Assembly: GCA_015478945.1 (NCBI GenBank)
Contig: JABUQX010116871.1
Location: forward strand, 1-64,000
Length of the DNA stretch: 64,000 nt
Source of the DNA: Trachelipus rathkii
Taxonomy: Eukaryota; Arthropoda; Malacostraca; Isopoda; Trachelipodidae
Direction: 5' to 3'
Part shown: positions 40,561-54,300 of the stretch, piece after piece
Layout: each line of letters starts with the position of its first letter
How positions within the stretch are numbered: position 1 is the stretch's first letter
The notes under the pieces: generated by a model
Seen by the model: only the letters and a program-made list of their open reading frames with translations
Told to the model about the DNA's origin: nothing
The model's database searches: none
Made by a program: the position numbers and the translations under genes

Positions 40561-42840
40561 ATAATACATCTGTAGATTCGAATAATATTTAGTATAGGTT
40601 ATAATTAGTGTATATTATATATATATATATTATATTAAAATAATATTTTATAGATCTTGAAAAGGGCTCAAATAAATACCTCCAACAACATTCGGCAATG
40701 CACATAATAAACGCATACCTTTATTTTCCATAAAAAGAATACAGTTTGAGTGTATTATATATAGACTAATTACTTCTTATTGTAAAAATATAGTATACAT
40801 TACATATATTAGTATTTAATACGGTGTAAAATGATATAAGATGTATAGTTATTATATTATACTCTTGCTTGTATACTTGTGTTGAAAAAAATAATAAAGA
40901 CAGTATTAATTTTTCCATAAGGAAAGACAGGAACACATAAAGTAATTTATTGTAAGAATAATAAATTCATATTTATAGTAATGTATATTTTGTAATATAG
41001 GTACAATTAAGAACCATCGTTATATTCGAAAACTATGCATACATAATTAATAAGGTTTAAAACTAATAAAATTTGAAGGATACATAATTGTTATTACTAT
41101 AGTATTGCATAATAGAATCTATTGCTATTCGATTCGGTCGTGAGTGTTCAATTTGTGCAAAAATTACTTACGCAACTCCTTCATTCACCGGTATTCTCAT
41201 GATATATGTTTCGCTATAGAAATTTCATAGATCAAATTTTTGAAAGAAAGAAAGATCAGACCAGCTTTCTGAAATATATAATGCGGTGATAAGATCTTAG
41301 AGACTCTCTGTGGGCTGTTTGCCGAGTAACTAACATACGTATAGTGCCACAGACGAATTTTCAAAGCGGGTAGAATCATACCTTGGGTCCAGGGAATGAC
41401 CTTGTAAGCTATAAGTATTTGCAGACCCCATTTTTTTTAGCTTATATGATGTTATAGGAGATGGAGAATAGTAAGGATAGAAGTCTACTCTTTTTGTGTG
41501 TCCTTTCCGAACGTGTCATGTTCAGAGCACACAGACCAGCTAGCATCCGTCTGCTTTCACGTTCTTCCCCTATAAAGTGCACATCGTGAGGTAAAACATG
41601 TATCAGTTGTAAGAGAGTATTTGCCTTAAAGTTTGAAGCGTTAGGTCACGGATTTATCAGGCTATGACAACGGAGCGTTGCCGGTAGCACAATATATCCG
41701 AGCGTTATTTATACTCAGAAGTTAAAGTAAGCAGAGATTTCTTGTTGTTTGAACGCTTTTTGTCCAATTGCCAGGCCAAAACATAACGCTCTTCGTGACA
41801 ATGTGAGCAGATTGAATTCTGAATGGCAGTCTTTTGGCTATTTTGTAGCAGGGAAAAATTGCCGTGGACGGTGGTGGTCTTTGGGAGGAAACCAAACAAA
41901 GCAAGTGAAATTAAGCAGTGCAAATTCAGCAGCCACCCTTAACTAAGACAAATCAAACAAACACACCAGCTCTGATTAGTTAGACCAAATATTTTTTTTC
42001 TGCAAATTTAGAGAGATAAATAATAGAAGGTGATATAAAATTTATACTCAATGTGGCCATTAAGTAACTTTGTTCGTATATATATATATCGTAAGATTAC
42101 AGTTATAATTCTATCTATTGAATAACAATCAATTTTGATATAAATAGTATATTGAAAATACGTAATCCCTAGATCTATGGCTTTCTTGAGAGAGAATATA
42201 TTAATGAAAATATAATTCAGTTATTCCAATATAAATATTCTTCCTAATTTACTATGAAGTAGTTTGCTCGATATAGGATGCTATTTACTACTAACCTTCA
42301 TAATACACTGATATAAAATGTGTTCTTATAGAAAGACCTACATGTACTCATTACTCTATACAGCCACAACTGATTGTCGTCTCTTTTCACCGTTGTCAAT
42401 AGTGTAGAGATAATATAGACTACATTTAAGTTAGAGGCGCTTTAATATACGTACTTATTTGATGGACCTAATGGCCGAAGCAGATTTTTAGGAAAGCTAT
42501 CTATCATTTCAAAGAAATGACAACTGTTTCAAATAGCATTACAAACATGGCTATGTTTTACTGATTAGAAATCCTGTATTATATTAACTCATACCTACCT
42601 TCTCCGGGCCAGCTCAACTTCAATTATTTACACTATAGATGGTTATATTCTTCTGATCTTTTTCAATCTCCAATGATAAAAATTAATTTTAGGAAAATTT
42701 TCTTGCGACTTTAAACATTTAAAAAATTATTCCATTTATACCCATAGCAGAACTATTTCTTACCAAACATTACTCAAACCTAAAATGATATTCCGAAAAT
42801 ATCATATTATCTTACTTCTTTGGGAAACTAAATTTCACAT
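40561..42840. other. AT-rich sequence with unassigned patches
   Basis: Mostly AT-rich. A more balanced patch at about 41390-41950 holds overlapping short ORFs on both strands (for example 41705-41923 on minus and 41749-41946 on plus). None resembles a known protein, and I make no gene call. Confidence 0.4.
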
Positions 42841-43390
42841 ATATATACAGGGCGGCAATAGTATATAAGTATATCTTTAATTATATATATATATAAATAT
42901 ATAATAATATTTATATATATATAATATAAATATATATAATATATAATAATAAATATATATATATTATTATAGAATATACTATAATATTATATAATATTAA
43001 CTATATATAATATAATAAATATAATAGTATATATAATATATATAGTTATTAATAATTAATAATATAAATATATATAATATTTAATTATATATATATAATA
43101 TATTATATATAAATAGTATATATATATATATATATAGATATATATAACTATAATCTAATATTGAATTATATTATTTAATAATTATTTACTTAAATGTATG
43201 TTATACTATATATAAATATATAATTAATAATATTAAGTTATATATATTAAGTATATATAATATATATAGTAAATATCTACTATACTATAAATATATATGA
43301 TTAGATATATAAATAAATATAGTATAATTATTATATATATATATATTATATAAATAATTAATTAATATATATATACGCACCTAATAGGAT
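42841..43390. repeat. AT low-complexity block
   Basis: About 550 bp of irregular TATA/ATAATA sequence. Confidence 0.85.
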
Positions 43391-45220
43391 AAGTTTCAGG
43401 AACCCAATTTTACATATATTTTTATTTATTTAGGTATATTTTATTATATATTAGTATAATAATCATATCACTTAAGTGAAGTATTAATAATTATTATAAT
43501 AAATATGATTTTAATTATAACTTATATATCATAAACCTTAATTTAAATCATAATAAAATACAATAAGTTTTAATTATATATAATCTAATATAATATAATT
43601 AATAAAGATATAAATACTAATATACTGATATATGTATACTATTAACTATAATGGCAATACTTTAATAATTTATTATATAGATTTATTATTATAGAAAAGC
43701 CATAGATCTAATTAATTAAGAAACTATTGTTCCAAGTGTTTAGTTTAAATAAAATACATCATCTTATAAAAGATTAAAATTATTTTTAAATATGAGAATA
43801 ATTTAAAAAATATATAATTAAAAATTTATATTAAAAATAAGAGAAAAATTTTTCTTTTCAACTAGATATTTAGTTTAATTAGTTGGTTCCTTGCTAAATG
43901 AAGAACATAATAATAAGTTATATGTAAATTATATATAAGTTACTTTACTATTAATATATGTCTTGATATTAATCCTGTAAAAAACCTTTTGAAATATTTT
44001 TTTATAAGACAATTATTAGTATTTTAATTAGCAAATAACCATATGAATCCACGTGATAGACCCTTGCTCACCTACTCATGTCATTTTTTATGGATAATCC
44101 TCTGCCTATAGTTCTTTGAATACATAATTATCAATTAAAGCATGATCATTAAAGCTCGAATTACTCGAATAACACAACCTTAAAAAAATCATACCCAAAC
44201 TTTGTTTTGTTTGGTGCACTGATTCATTTGAATGGCGCTCTATTCAAAATTTTTTATATAATACATAGCAAAATACCAAAAGCAAATATTTGCAGAAGGA
44301 GTATCGTAATGTATACTAAGAATATAGTTGATAATGTGATTGAAATAATTCTCATGATTTTTAGCCTTCTCATACACTATAATAGCCTCAATTACAGAGA
44401 ATAATTAGGTTTTTCAAGATTTAACGATTATTCGCTCAGATAAAAAATAATTTGATTTTCTATAATTGGACACCCTGTAAATTATTTTTAAAAGATAATT
44501 TGTCGAATATATTCAGAATCTTCCTACCATGAACAACGAAAACCTTGGCAAAAAGCAATGAGTTTTATGTAGAAGCCAACAACATAATAAATTGAATTTT
44601 ACCAAAATCTATTTACAAAGTACATCTCACATGCTACATAATCTTACTGGAAAAATTGGAAATTTCTTCCAGTTCTTTAAAACAATTAAGTATATGTTAT
44701 TCTGGTATGAACTATTTATTATATATGTGCATTACAATAGCTGTGTCATAAGAGATACAAGAGCAAATATATGATTACCTTAAAGTATAGATTCGTACTA
44801 ATACTAACATCAGTCTCATCTCCTGATACTTTTGGCAAGTGTAATTTTTACATCGTCCCAGCTTGGCTACAGATCGATTTTATAAACTTAAAAGTGAAAA
44901 AATATGTATAACTACAGTATATATATAAAATTATTTGTCTCCAACTACTGGTTAACCATAAATTACATTTTGGTATACTATCATACCTATGTATTAACAA
45001 CTCAGAGAAAATTCTATACTAATATAAAAGATCATGTAATAATAATGTGATGGTTCTGAAGACTTATCCAGGTGATATAACATTTCAATAACGACCCTTA
45101 GCAAAAAATATATAAAAGTTTATTTCAAATAAAGATATATAAAATCGAATAGCGGCCAACTTTCCAATATAATTTTGTAGTTACTCAGCAATAAAAATGA
45201 GATAGACCTACTATTAATAA
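43391..45220. other. AT-rich sequence, nothing recognised
   Basis: Two short plus-strand ORFs (44207-44404 and 44592-44774) are AT-rich chance frames. No repeat or RNA gene is seen. Confidence 0.4.
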
Positions 45221-45800
45221 TATAATATAATATATTATATAATTAAATTATTATGTATTAATTTAATATTAATTATATATATAGTAATATTATTATAATA
45301 GTATATATAATTATATTTATATAATATATTATATAATATATTACTGTATATATATTATATATATTAATATATATATATTATATTATTATTGATAATCTAT
45401 TATATATATATATATATATATATAATATATTAATATATATAAATATATATATAATATATCTATATATTATCATATATATATTACTATATAACTATATTAT
45501 TTATACTTAATATTAGTATATATGTATATCTATTGTATATTTATATTAATATATATATATATATAATATATATATTTATATTATATATTATATATACGTA
45601 TATATATATATATATAGGTTATATATACATATATATATATACTAATATCAATATATATATATACTATATATTATATTATAATATATATATAATATATATA
45701 TATAATATCATAATTTAATTAATATATATAGTAATTATATATATATATATGATTAATATATATATAATCATATATATATATTGTATATATATATATTATA
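45221..45800. repeat. AT low-complexity block
   Basis: About 580 bp of irregular TATA sequence without a fixed unit. Confidence 0.85.
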
Positions 45801-47984
45801 ACAGAAATCCCTAAAGAATTTATCTTGCCATAAAAAGTAATCTTTACATTTTAAAATTGTAAAGATCACTGAAATTTCAGATAGATCAACAATATTTATA
45901 AAAAATTATACATTATTATATATGATAGCTATAATATATATTGGATATTCTTTAGTCTTTAAGTATTGTATAAAACGTATAAAGATTGAGATTCACAGCC
46001 TGATTGATCGAGTAATCGTCTTTCCGCTAGCAGTCTAAAATTCTCAGTTGGTTATTAATAGTAAAGACTATACTCATTCCTTATGAGCTATTACATAACC
46101 TTGGAAGGTATATAGGTGAATTTGATTTTTAAATAACATATTGCTAGGTTTTCAGATACATTTACTTCCTTTGCAATCATCCTAAGGTAATTTTATTTAA
46201 TTATGTAATATTTACTATTATTATTTTATCTTGGATTTAATATAATTTAATGATTATAATTTATTTAAGATATTAATTCGTAATAATATCATATATATTA
46301 TATATATGATATATATTAAATATCATAATATTTTATAGTAATTTATTAATTAACTAGAAAGTACAGAGGTATATTATAAAAAGATTATATTATAAGATAT
46401 AGTGAATATAGTTTTATTTAATTAATTCTCAAAGTCAATATATATATAAGTTAATTATATATATATATTATAATGTAAATGATTATAAATCTAGACTATA
46501 TACTATTGCAAGTATATTCTTCAAAATGTATTAGTTCTTAAGATAATCTAAAGAATACCAGGGTAATATATTCTATTGTAAAAATATTAAAAATATAAAC
46601 AAGGGTTTAACAATTAGCTTTTTACTTTGTCACGTTGTGTCAACTATGTGACCAGTGTGTTTATTATAAGTCTTCAATTGATTACTCATTAGGTATTGAT
46701 CCCAAATATTGATTATTGCATGATACACGTTGTTCATCAGTATTGTGTCTATATCTTAATTGTCACGGAGGGGAGATTCGGTAATACCAGCATCTACTTT
46801 TCTGTGTATATAATTATTAAGGTGTCTACTTTTTTTAAATAGGAATTTAATGTATAAATTTAAAATTACAAAATTATATGCTTATTAGGTTAAAAATTTC
46901 ATACCTTTAAAAAGGTATAATAAATATAATGTTATAATTAATTTCATTACACTTCATTATAGTAATAAATATAAACTTTATTTTCATAATCATGGATATT
47001 TTGAAATTATACTGCATGTTGTCCGTCATTTAAGTTGAAGTCTAGGAATCTTTTACTAAAATTATGCAAGTTGTAATAAAAGTATGTACCTTCATATAAG
47101 AATTTACGTGTGAGATAAAACGATTCAATCTTTTCAGCTCATACATAAAGTTCTATTATAATATGATTCAATATTTATTTTTCAATTTTTGTAAATATAT
47201 AGTATAATATTTATATATATTATATGCATTACATTTGGCACTATACATTCAAATCTTATTGTTGATATAATCGTTTCATTATATTTATAAATTATAGGAA
47301 GGAAAATTGGTTAGAGTTATAATAAGACCATTTTATCTTTTGTTTTTTATTACGAAACATTAGGAATAATTGCCACAAATGTGGCTTTTTTACAATAATA
47401 TTTAGTGCTATTTTTAAGCCAATAATATAAAAATTTACTAAAGTAACGGTATAGGGTGAATTTATTTTTCTTCTTTCTTCTTCTGATTATTAATACATTT
47501 AATTATTTTGTCACCCGGCGCAAACACCCGACTTTGACAACGTTATCGACTGTTTTCTATTATATTATAATTATATATTTTTTTAATTCATTCTATATAT
47601 TTCTTCTAATCTCTAGTTGAGTAAATATTTGATATAATATATACTTGAAAAATACATTCGATTTTAAAAAGATATATAAAACTATTATATATATCTTTTT
47701 CTTTTGTATAATAAATTAATCAACTAAGTTAAAACAAGCAGGAAATAATATATATTATATATATATATATTGTGGTACATTACATAGATAGTGTCATGTG
47801 ATTGACTTCATTATAGATATAGGTTATATATGCTATATTATATATAAGCACTTATATATATCTAATATTATAAGTGTTATTATTAGGTTAATTATATTTA
47901 AAAGGGTATAATTTTCTACCCATACTTAGGGTTTCAAATATTTCAAACTGTATTATATATTTACATACTAGTCAACCTGCAATA
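45801..47984. other. AT-rich sequence, nothing recognised
   Basis: No ORF above 60 codons, repeat family or structured RNA is seen. Short TATA runs occur near 46290, 46440 and 47750. Confidence 0.45.
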
Positions 47985-48320
47985 TATATAAGATGTAGTA
48001 TCGTATAACATGTAATATATACGATGTAGTATATAATAAGGTATAATATATAACATGCTGTATACTATAAGATGTAATATACAATACTTAGTATACTATA
48101 AGGTGTAAAATATAAGATTTAGTATACTATAAGATGTAATATTTAAGATGTAATTTACTATAAGACGTATCAAACTATAGCATGTAATATATAAGATGTA
48201 ATTTACTATAACATGTAAAATATAAGATGTAGCACAATATAAGATGTAACACATAAGATTTAGTATACCATAGGACATAATATATAAGATGTAGTATACC
48301 ATAAGGTGCAATATATTATT
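47985..48320. repeat. Minisatellite of ATAAGATGTAATATA-like units
   Basis: About 330 bp built from alternating variants of ATAAGATGTAATATA and AAGATGTAGTATACT, giving a half-unit near 16 bp and a full unit near 33 bp. About ten full units are visible with substitutions such as AACATGTAA and AAGGTGTAA. The 71-codon minus-strand ORF across it only reflects the repeat. Confidence 0.8.
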
Positions 48321-48885
48321 ACATCTTGTTTATAACGAATCTCTTTACTGATTGTCTAAAAATTGTCGTCCTGACCCATCTTTGTAAACAAGCTTTCCAG
48401 GTCAATACAAGGTAAGAAGAAAGAGTGCTCCCAATTATGGGTGATCATAATTTATATGTATACAGGAGAAAAATATTAGATATAATCTTTATATTCTCTA
48501 TACCCTAAGTAGAATAAAATTATTTAAGTTACTTATTTAATTGAATAAATATAAATTATTTATTTCATACCTATTATTAATCATAGATATATAGGAGAGC
48601 GTGTCATCTCACTCATCCGTTCAAAGTAACAGAAATTAATCTCTTTGAGCGGCAACTTATTGGGTGTAAGTATATTTTCCATTCAGTGGGCATACAGCGA
48701 AATATTGAAGAAGTTGTTCCTTAAGCCTTTAGATGCCGTTCCAATTGAAGTCAAAGTATCGACATGGGTTGATGCGTACATCAACATTACTCCAGTGTTC
48801 ATTTCAAGTCAGTTCAAATCAGTTCCTGTTAAGAGGTGCCATAATCACAAAACTATTGATGAAGGTTGGTGAAGATTTTGTAGCT
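48321..48885. other. Spacer with short unassigned ORFs
   Basis: AT-rich at first, then a more balanced stretch (48600-48880) with two overlapping plus-strand ORFs of about 75 codons that run into a (TAA)n tract. No family is recognised. Confidence 0.4.
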
Positions 48886-48912
48886 AATAATAATAATAAT
48901 AATAATAATAAT
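48886..48912. repeat. (TAA)n short microsatellite
   Basis: About nine TAA triplets, followed by a second irregular TAATAA patch at 48936-48965. Confidence 0.93.
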
Positions 48913-49225
48913 AGAGTCTCATACTTTACCAACTTAATAATAATAATATAATAATTATAATAATCAAATCGATTAAATCAAAAATACTTTATTCTGGCCA
49001 TAGTACGTATTACATAATACTTATCATTAAAAAATAGCAATTTAATTTAAAAATAAATACATAAACGAGAAATGGGCTACTAAGGGAACGGGTTTTTTCG
49101 TCCTTTTTATTTTTTGAGCCATGAAGTTTTATACGCTTCATAGTCAGTTTATATTTAATATGAGAACTCTTAAAATTAAAAACAGTTTATATAATAAGGA
49201 AATTAATAAAATATCATTCGCTAGA

Positions 49226-49429
<204 letters not shown>

Positions 49430-50281
49430 TGATCTGGAAATGGCATAGGCCTCCACATGGAGGATGAGGGTTTTGCGAAACCTTCACTCACTTGGCCTCC
49501 GGGGACAACTTTCCCTCTTCCTTCAAACCCTGATGTCTGATGGTTCATTTCACGTCGGTGTGGCACCACCCTTTCCAGGCATTTTGTCATGGAAGAAGGG
49601 GTTCCGCAGTGCTGTGTGTTAGTGTTTTGCTTTTTGCAATAGGCTTCAACAGAGGGGTCGATTCCATCCCCTGGTCTGTTGCTCCCTCTATGTGAATGAT
49701 CTTGCTATGTATGTCACTGGGCTAAACTCCCTTGCTTGGAGCGTCAGCTTCACTGGCCATCGACAGAGCCACGTCCTGGTGGTAGTGCGCGGGTTTCAAT
49801 GTCCCACTTCCAAAACGAAAGCGTGCTTTTCTGAAGAAACCCCGTCGCGTGGACGAATTCCTTCCCCTTTACTGCACCTGTATGGTTCCCCCATCCACGT
49901 GGTACCAGACGGCTGAGGTTCTTGGGTTTGTTGCTTGATGATCGCCTTTCATGCACTTCCTCATATACTCATTTACTTATCCATTGTGTCCTCTTTGACC
50001 TCTTACGGACCTCACCCTCACCTCAAAGTCTTGGGGTGCGGACGAACAGTCATTGCTGCGGCCTCTATCAGATCATGCTTCGTTGAGGGCTAAAATTGGA
50101 TTATGGCTGTGCCATCTATGGCAGACCTTCCAATCATATCCTCGCCTCCTTGACCCTATTCAAAAACGAGGGTCTGCGCATTGCCACGGGAGCCTTTTCG
50201 ATCATCCCCTAAGGAGAGTCTGGAGGTGGAGACCTGGAATAACCCTTGTACCTGGCCAAAGAGAGCAAGCTTATTGCTCTT

Positions 50282-50838
50282 TATTCCTTTCGTATTCAGG
50301 GTTGCTGGCTCTTCAGCCTTGTCACCCTTACTAGGAGATTTCTCCGCATTCCTGCATATTGGCCGTTCGCTGGGGTTGTGACTCCTATTTTTGATTTCCT
50401 TAGCCTTCCTTTTCATTCGGTTTTGCGCTACAATTTGCAGAACGACCGCTCAGTGAAATGGATTTTCTCCTCCCCCCACTGTCTGTTTCGGGATCCAGTC
50501 TTTCACCAAGGCTGAGACCATCCGGCGACATTGAGGGTTCCTTTCTGTCTCATAAAGTAAATCCACATGAGACTGAAGCACCTGTCTACACTGATAACTC
50601 CAAAACGGTAGGCGGAGTGGGGGCGTCGGCTGTCTTCCCAGATTTAGCCATTCCCACACCCTGCCTGCTTATACGTCCATCTTTTCGGCTGAGCTCATAG
50701 CGCTGGTTTTGGCTGTGAGCAGAATTAGCAACCTACCACCCGGACGTCGTTATGCCATCTTCTCAGACTCTAGAGGCGCTCTCTTGGCTCTGCTCGATCG
50801 GTCAACAAGGAATCCTTTGGTTTCATCTATTTCATCTA
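50282..50838 (+). repeat. Tandem duplication within retroelement, copy 1
   Basis: Starts at TATTCCTTTCGTATTCAGG and ends at GGTTTCATCTAT. The same ~560 bp follows immediately at 50841. It covers the end of the thumb and the first two RNase H blocks. Confidence 0.9.
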
Positions 50839-50840
50839 TC

Positions 50841-51408
50841 TATTCCTTCGTATTCAGGTCCTTGCTTCTTCAGCCTTGTCACCCTTACTAGAGAGGATTC
50901 TCCGCAGTTCCTGCATATTGGCCGTCTCGCATGGGTTGTGACTCCTATTTTTGAATTTTCTTCTTGGTCCTTCCCTTTTCATTCGGTTTTGCGGCTACAT
51001 TTCGACTCGACGCTCATGTGAAATGGATTTTTCCTCCACCCTCCTCCCCCCGCTGTCTGTTTCGGGATCCAGTCCTTTCACCAAGCTGAGACACATCCGG
51101 CCGACATTGAGGGGCTTCCTTTCTGTTCATAAAAGAGATCCCACAATGACTCAACACACTTGTCTACACTGTGACTCCAGAAACGGTAGGCGCGGCCGTG
51201 GGGGCGTCGCTGTCTTTCCAGATTTAGGCCATTCCCACACCCTGCCTGCTATACGGTCCATTTTTCGCTGAGCTCATAGGCTGGTTTTGGCTGTTGAGCA
51301 GAATTAGCAACCGACACCCGGACGTCGTTGCCATCTTCTCAGACTCTAAGGGGGCGCTCTCCTGGCTCTGCTCGAATCGCGTCAACAAGAATCTTTGGTT
51401 TCATCTAT
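50841..51408 (+). repeat. Tandem duplication within retroelement, copy 2
   Basis: Starts at TATTCCTTCGTATTCAGG and ends at GGTTTCATCTAT, 559 bp downstream of copy 1. The two copies differ by many small indels and some substitutions, including altered spacing around CTACACTGATAACTCC / CTACACTGTGACTCC. Confidence 0.9.
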
Positions 51409-52147
51409 CGCAAAGTTCATCGGCTCTGTGAAAAATTGACTGGGAGTGGCATCTGAGTTCTGTTGGTCCTTCCCATGTAGTGGGGTGTTTCCCGGGGAAT
51501 GAGAGAGCTGTGCGGAGGCCGAACCGTGCTGCGGCCGCAGGGTATCTAGGCAGACGTTTCCTTCCCATGACTATCTGTTGGACACCTTCGATTTTTACCC
51601 AATGTGCCGCGTCAGTGGGTTTTCCTCCCCTGCTGGAGACTGGTGGCTGAGGATTCGCGTGGCGGCCAAGGCTGGGCGGATGTTAAATCGTTTTAGGTCA
51701 GTGGCCGCGTCCTTGTAAACCGGAGTCGCCGCCAGGAGGCGGTCTCAGCCCGTTTTGACGGGATTGCCATCCACGCATGGCTTTTCACATGGTGAGAAGC
51801 ACCCCCTCCTGTTCGTTTTTGTTCTTCGAGTTATCCTCTTACTATAGCCCATATATTTGTGGGTTGCGATGCAGTTTCAGCCATCCGACTCCGGTTCTTC
51901 CCTGACATTCTTACCATTCCTTTCCGGAATCGCCTTGCTTATTTTTTATGTGACTCCCCCCATTTTTGAAGTGACAAAGTTTTTGCGTTCCTCCATGAGC
52001 TTAACATCTTTTATCGATTGTAATCCTCTTGTTCCGTTATTTTTCTCGTTCTGTGTAGGGACTTCCCCTGTTGTTGGTTTTACTGACACGGTATAGCCGC
52101 TCTTTTTGCGCGCAGTGGTGGTCCCTGTACACATCCTCCAAAAAACA

Positions 52148-52152
52148 AAAAA

Positions 52153-52192
<40 letters not shown>
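52148..52192. repeat. (ATT)n microsatellite at the 3' end of the retroelement
   Basis: About 13 ATT triplets directly after an A-rich stretch that follows the element's 3' end. This is the usual place for a non-LTR tail-derived microsatellite. Confidence 0.9.
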
Positions 52193-52640
52193 TTTATTAT
52201 TTAAAAAAATTATTTTTAGCCATTAAATATCATTGGAATTATAAATATATATTTTTTATATTTATTTACAGATGTCACCACCACTCACGGGCAGAGCCCT
52301 AATCAAGGAGGGGGTGTTATTATTATTAACATCATCATCACTATAATATTATTCTAGGCCAGTCTACTAACATCTTTATCCTAATCACTATCAATGGTTA
52401 GACTATTCTGAACAAAATAAAATTTTGCTTCAGTCGTATAGCCTCGTTTCGGTATTCCCTCAGATAGTATCTCTTCTTGACAAAAAATATATTGTTGATC
52501 GTTGAATCCACATCAATATCCGAATCTTGATTTTAGCTACATGGCTCAAATTCTTTGCCAAGATTGCTCTTGTTTTATTTCTCTGTGGTTGAGTTTTCTT
52601 CTCCTTAAGCAGGTTTGACTGCAAATTTAATGTTTCTTTT
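52193..52640. other. AT-rich spacer, nothing recognised
   Basis: Contains a short ATT/ATC triplet patch near 52318-52355 and no ORF of interest. Confidence 0.45.
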
Positions 52641-52659
52641 CCGCAGGGTCAGGATTATC

Positions 52660-54300
52660 ACATCCATTACTTCATTGCTGTGAATCTACACATTAACAAG
52701 GGAAAAATGCAAAAAAAACTATTGAATGTTCCCATCCCCAAGCAGCCATCTCGAGAGTCAACTTTTGAGACTAGATGATTCTGATATGTGTGCGTGATAT
52801 ACTCCCCATTAGGGTAGAACCACAAGTCAGGTTTTTGGGCGTGATTTTTGATGAGCAGCTGTCCTATCTTCCACATATCCAGCAACTGGAAACCAGATTC
52901 CATCGACCACTGGTTCTTTGTCACCTCGCTTCTACCACCTGTGGACTGGGGTGCTGGCAAAAGGATTCAACTCGGGCTTTATTTAGCCTTGGTGAGATTA
53001 AGGTATACTACTGATGTGCTATATATGGCCAGACCTTTAAATCTTACTTATGCTTCCTGGATTCTATCCAAAATGAGGGTCTCTGTATTTCGATTTCCAA
53101 TCTTTGCCTAAGGAGAGCTTGGAGGTAGAGACGGAAGTTATGCCTCTGTCTCTGAGAAGGGAACACCATGTGTTCCCTGTGTGTCTGACTAAGGAATTCT
53201 GCACACTCGGTTTTGACTTCCACCCTCAATTCAGTAACCTTTTGGCCACCCCTTTTTTTGTCCATTACATCAGTAGTTGCTGATGCCTTTGAATACCTCC
53301 TGTTTCCACTTCAAACTGTTTTGCTAAGGTAAAACAGCACAATGTGTAAACCGAAAATTGTGAAAAGTTGAAATTTTCACATGAGTTAGCTCATATAAAA
53401 ATTACATCAAACTGGTTACATCCACTCCCACGGATAAGTACAAGGATATGGTTATTGTCGAAGTTTGGCCATCCAACCCTCCTCCATGCCGTCTTCTCTT
53501 CTCACCAGGCTAATCAACTGAGCTCCAATCGACTGTCTTTACTGGGAGATTTTCCAAGACCAAAAGAGCGTGTGTGAGACCAATAGTCTTTGTTTCGCTG
53601 AACTCACACATTTTGGTCCTAAGTTAGTCTCCTTCCTTCCCTGCCTCTCTAGCTTTTATGGAAGAGAATAGTGCGCTACCTGCTGGCTATGTAATTTTGG
53701 AGTATCTCACATTATACTGATCGGCGCATCGACTTGCATATATATATAGAGAATTCTCATATGCACATAGATACGAAAAAGATTCAACTAGGTACCCCGC
53801 CCTTATTTCCATCAATTCAAACATATCTGTAACGATCTGCACACATCACTGAGGAATTTGCATTCTGTTAGGTCCCTCTAACGTGGGTTGTTGGATAATT
53901 AGTTAGCTGATGGAGCGAGCAAGTTCAGCCCACTACGCGTCGGGCGTAACCGTAAAGACGCATCCCACACACTTTACTCATCGAGGAACTTCCAAAATGG
54001 ACTGTTTTCTCCCTGCCCAGTGCTTTTCAAGACATGTTGGCAAGACTGTATTGGAGCTGAGAGACTTGCCGGCAGTGTGTGTTAAAAATCCGGGTTCGGT
54101 AAAAACCGCTCTGAAAGTTGGTCTCCCATCAGGCGTGCCAGATACAACGGAAGAGAGTGACATTGAGCACGACTTCTGATCCCGGCCTCACTGATTTGAC
54201 CACACAGATATCCTATAAGAATCAGCCTTTCTTCGGCTAGCACCTCGAGCTTTGACGTAATTTTTTGGCATTCTTACGGGAACTGAGTTTTGTATTCTTA
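52660..54300 (+). pseudogene. Second jockey-like remnant (thumb to end of RNase H)
   Basis: Plus-strand fragment readable across frames. RVEPQVRFLGVIFDEQLSYL then PHIQQLETR (52815-52900) is the block after the RT palm. CGLGCWQKDS follows, then a frame-shifted 'AIYGQTFKSYLCFLDSIQNEG' segment (about 53018-53085). Further on, the RNase H C-terminal block appears as FC-stop-VPLTW followed by LDN-stop-LADGASKF (about 53845-53925). The 'ARLRIGHTRLTHRYL' block follows as ARLLIPASLI then PHRYPI (about 54160-54215). The intervening RNase H core (53290-53840) is too eroded to read. It is the same clade as the fragments at 0.7, 4.0 and 49.4 kb but a separate copy, because it repeats the thumb region. 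An 89-codon ORF at 53910 lies in the wrong frame and is not a gene. Confidence 0.8.

Larger units (their letters stand above)
49430..52140 (+). pseudogene. Jockey-like non-LTR retrotransposon remnant with internal duplication
   Basis: Broken RT-to-RNase H part of a jockey-like element. In order and across frames it reads LRNLHSLGLRGQLSLFLQ (about 49460), MEEGVPQCCVLVF (motif B region, about 49590), LYVNDLAMYVTGLNSL (motif C, Asn-Asp in place of Asp-Asp, about 49688) and FQCPTSKTKACFSEE. RFLGLLLDDR follows, then LDYGCAIYGRPS (about 50095) and GLRIATGAFS (about 50173). RNase H blocks VYTDNSKTVGGVGASAVFPD (about 50584) and YAIFSDSRGAL (about 50749) come next. A 557 bp duplication repeats this part. 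The remnant then runs on through a protein-poor stretch to a GTGGTGGTCCCTGTACA-like 3' end at about 52115. GC content is higher than in neighbouring sequence. Stops and frameshifts are frequent. Confidence 0.87.

Noticed and set aside
41705..41946. Overlapping ORFs of 60-72 codons on both strands
   Set aside because: Both frames are open over the same DNA and neither resembles a known protein. This is not enough for a gene call.
50156..50416. 86-codon minus-strand ORF
   Set aside because: Antisense shadow of the plus-strand jockey-like remnant, whose RNase H blocks are on the plus strand.
53910..54179. 89-codon plus-strand ORF starting MERASSAHYASG
   Set aside because: It is in a different frame from the RNase H and C-terminal blocks of the jockey-like remnant that occupy the same DNA.
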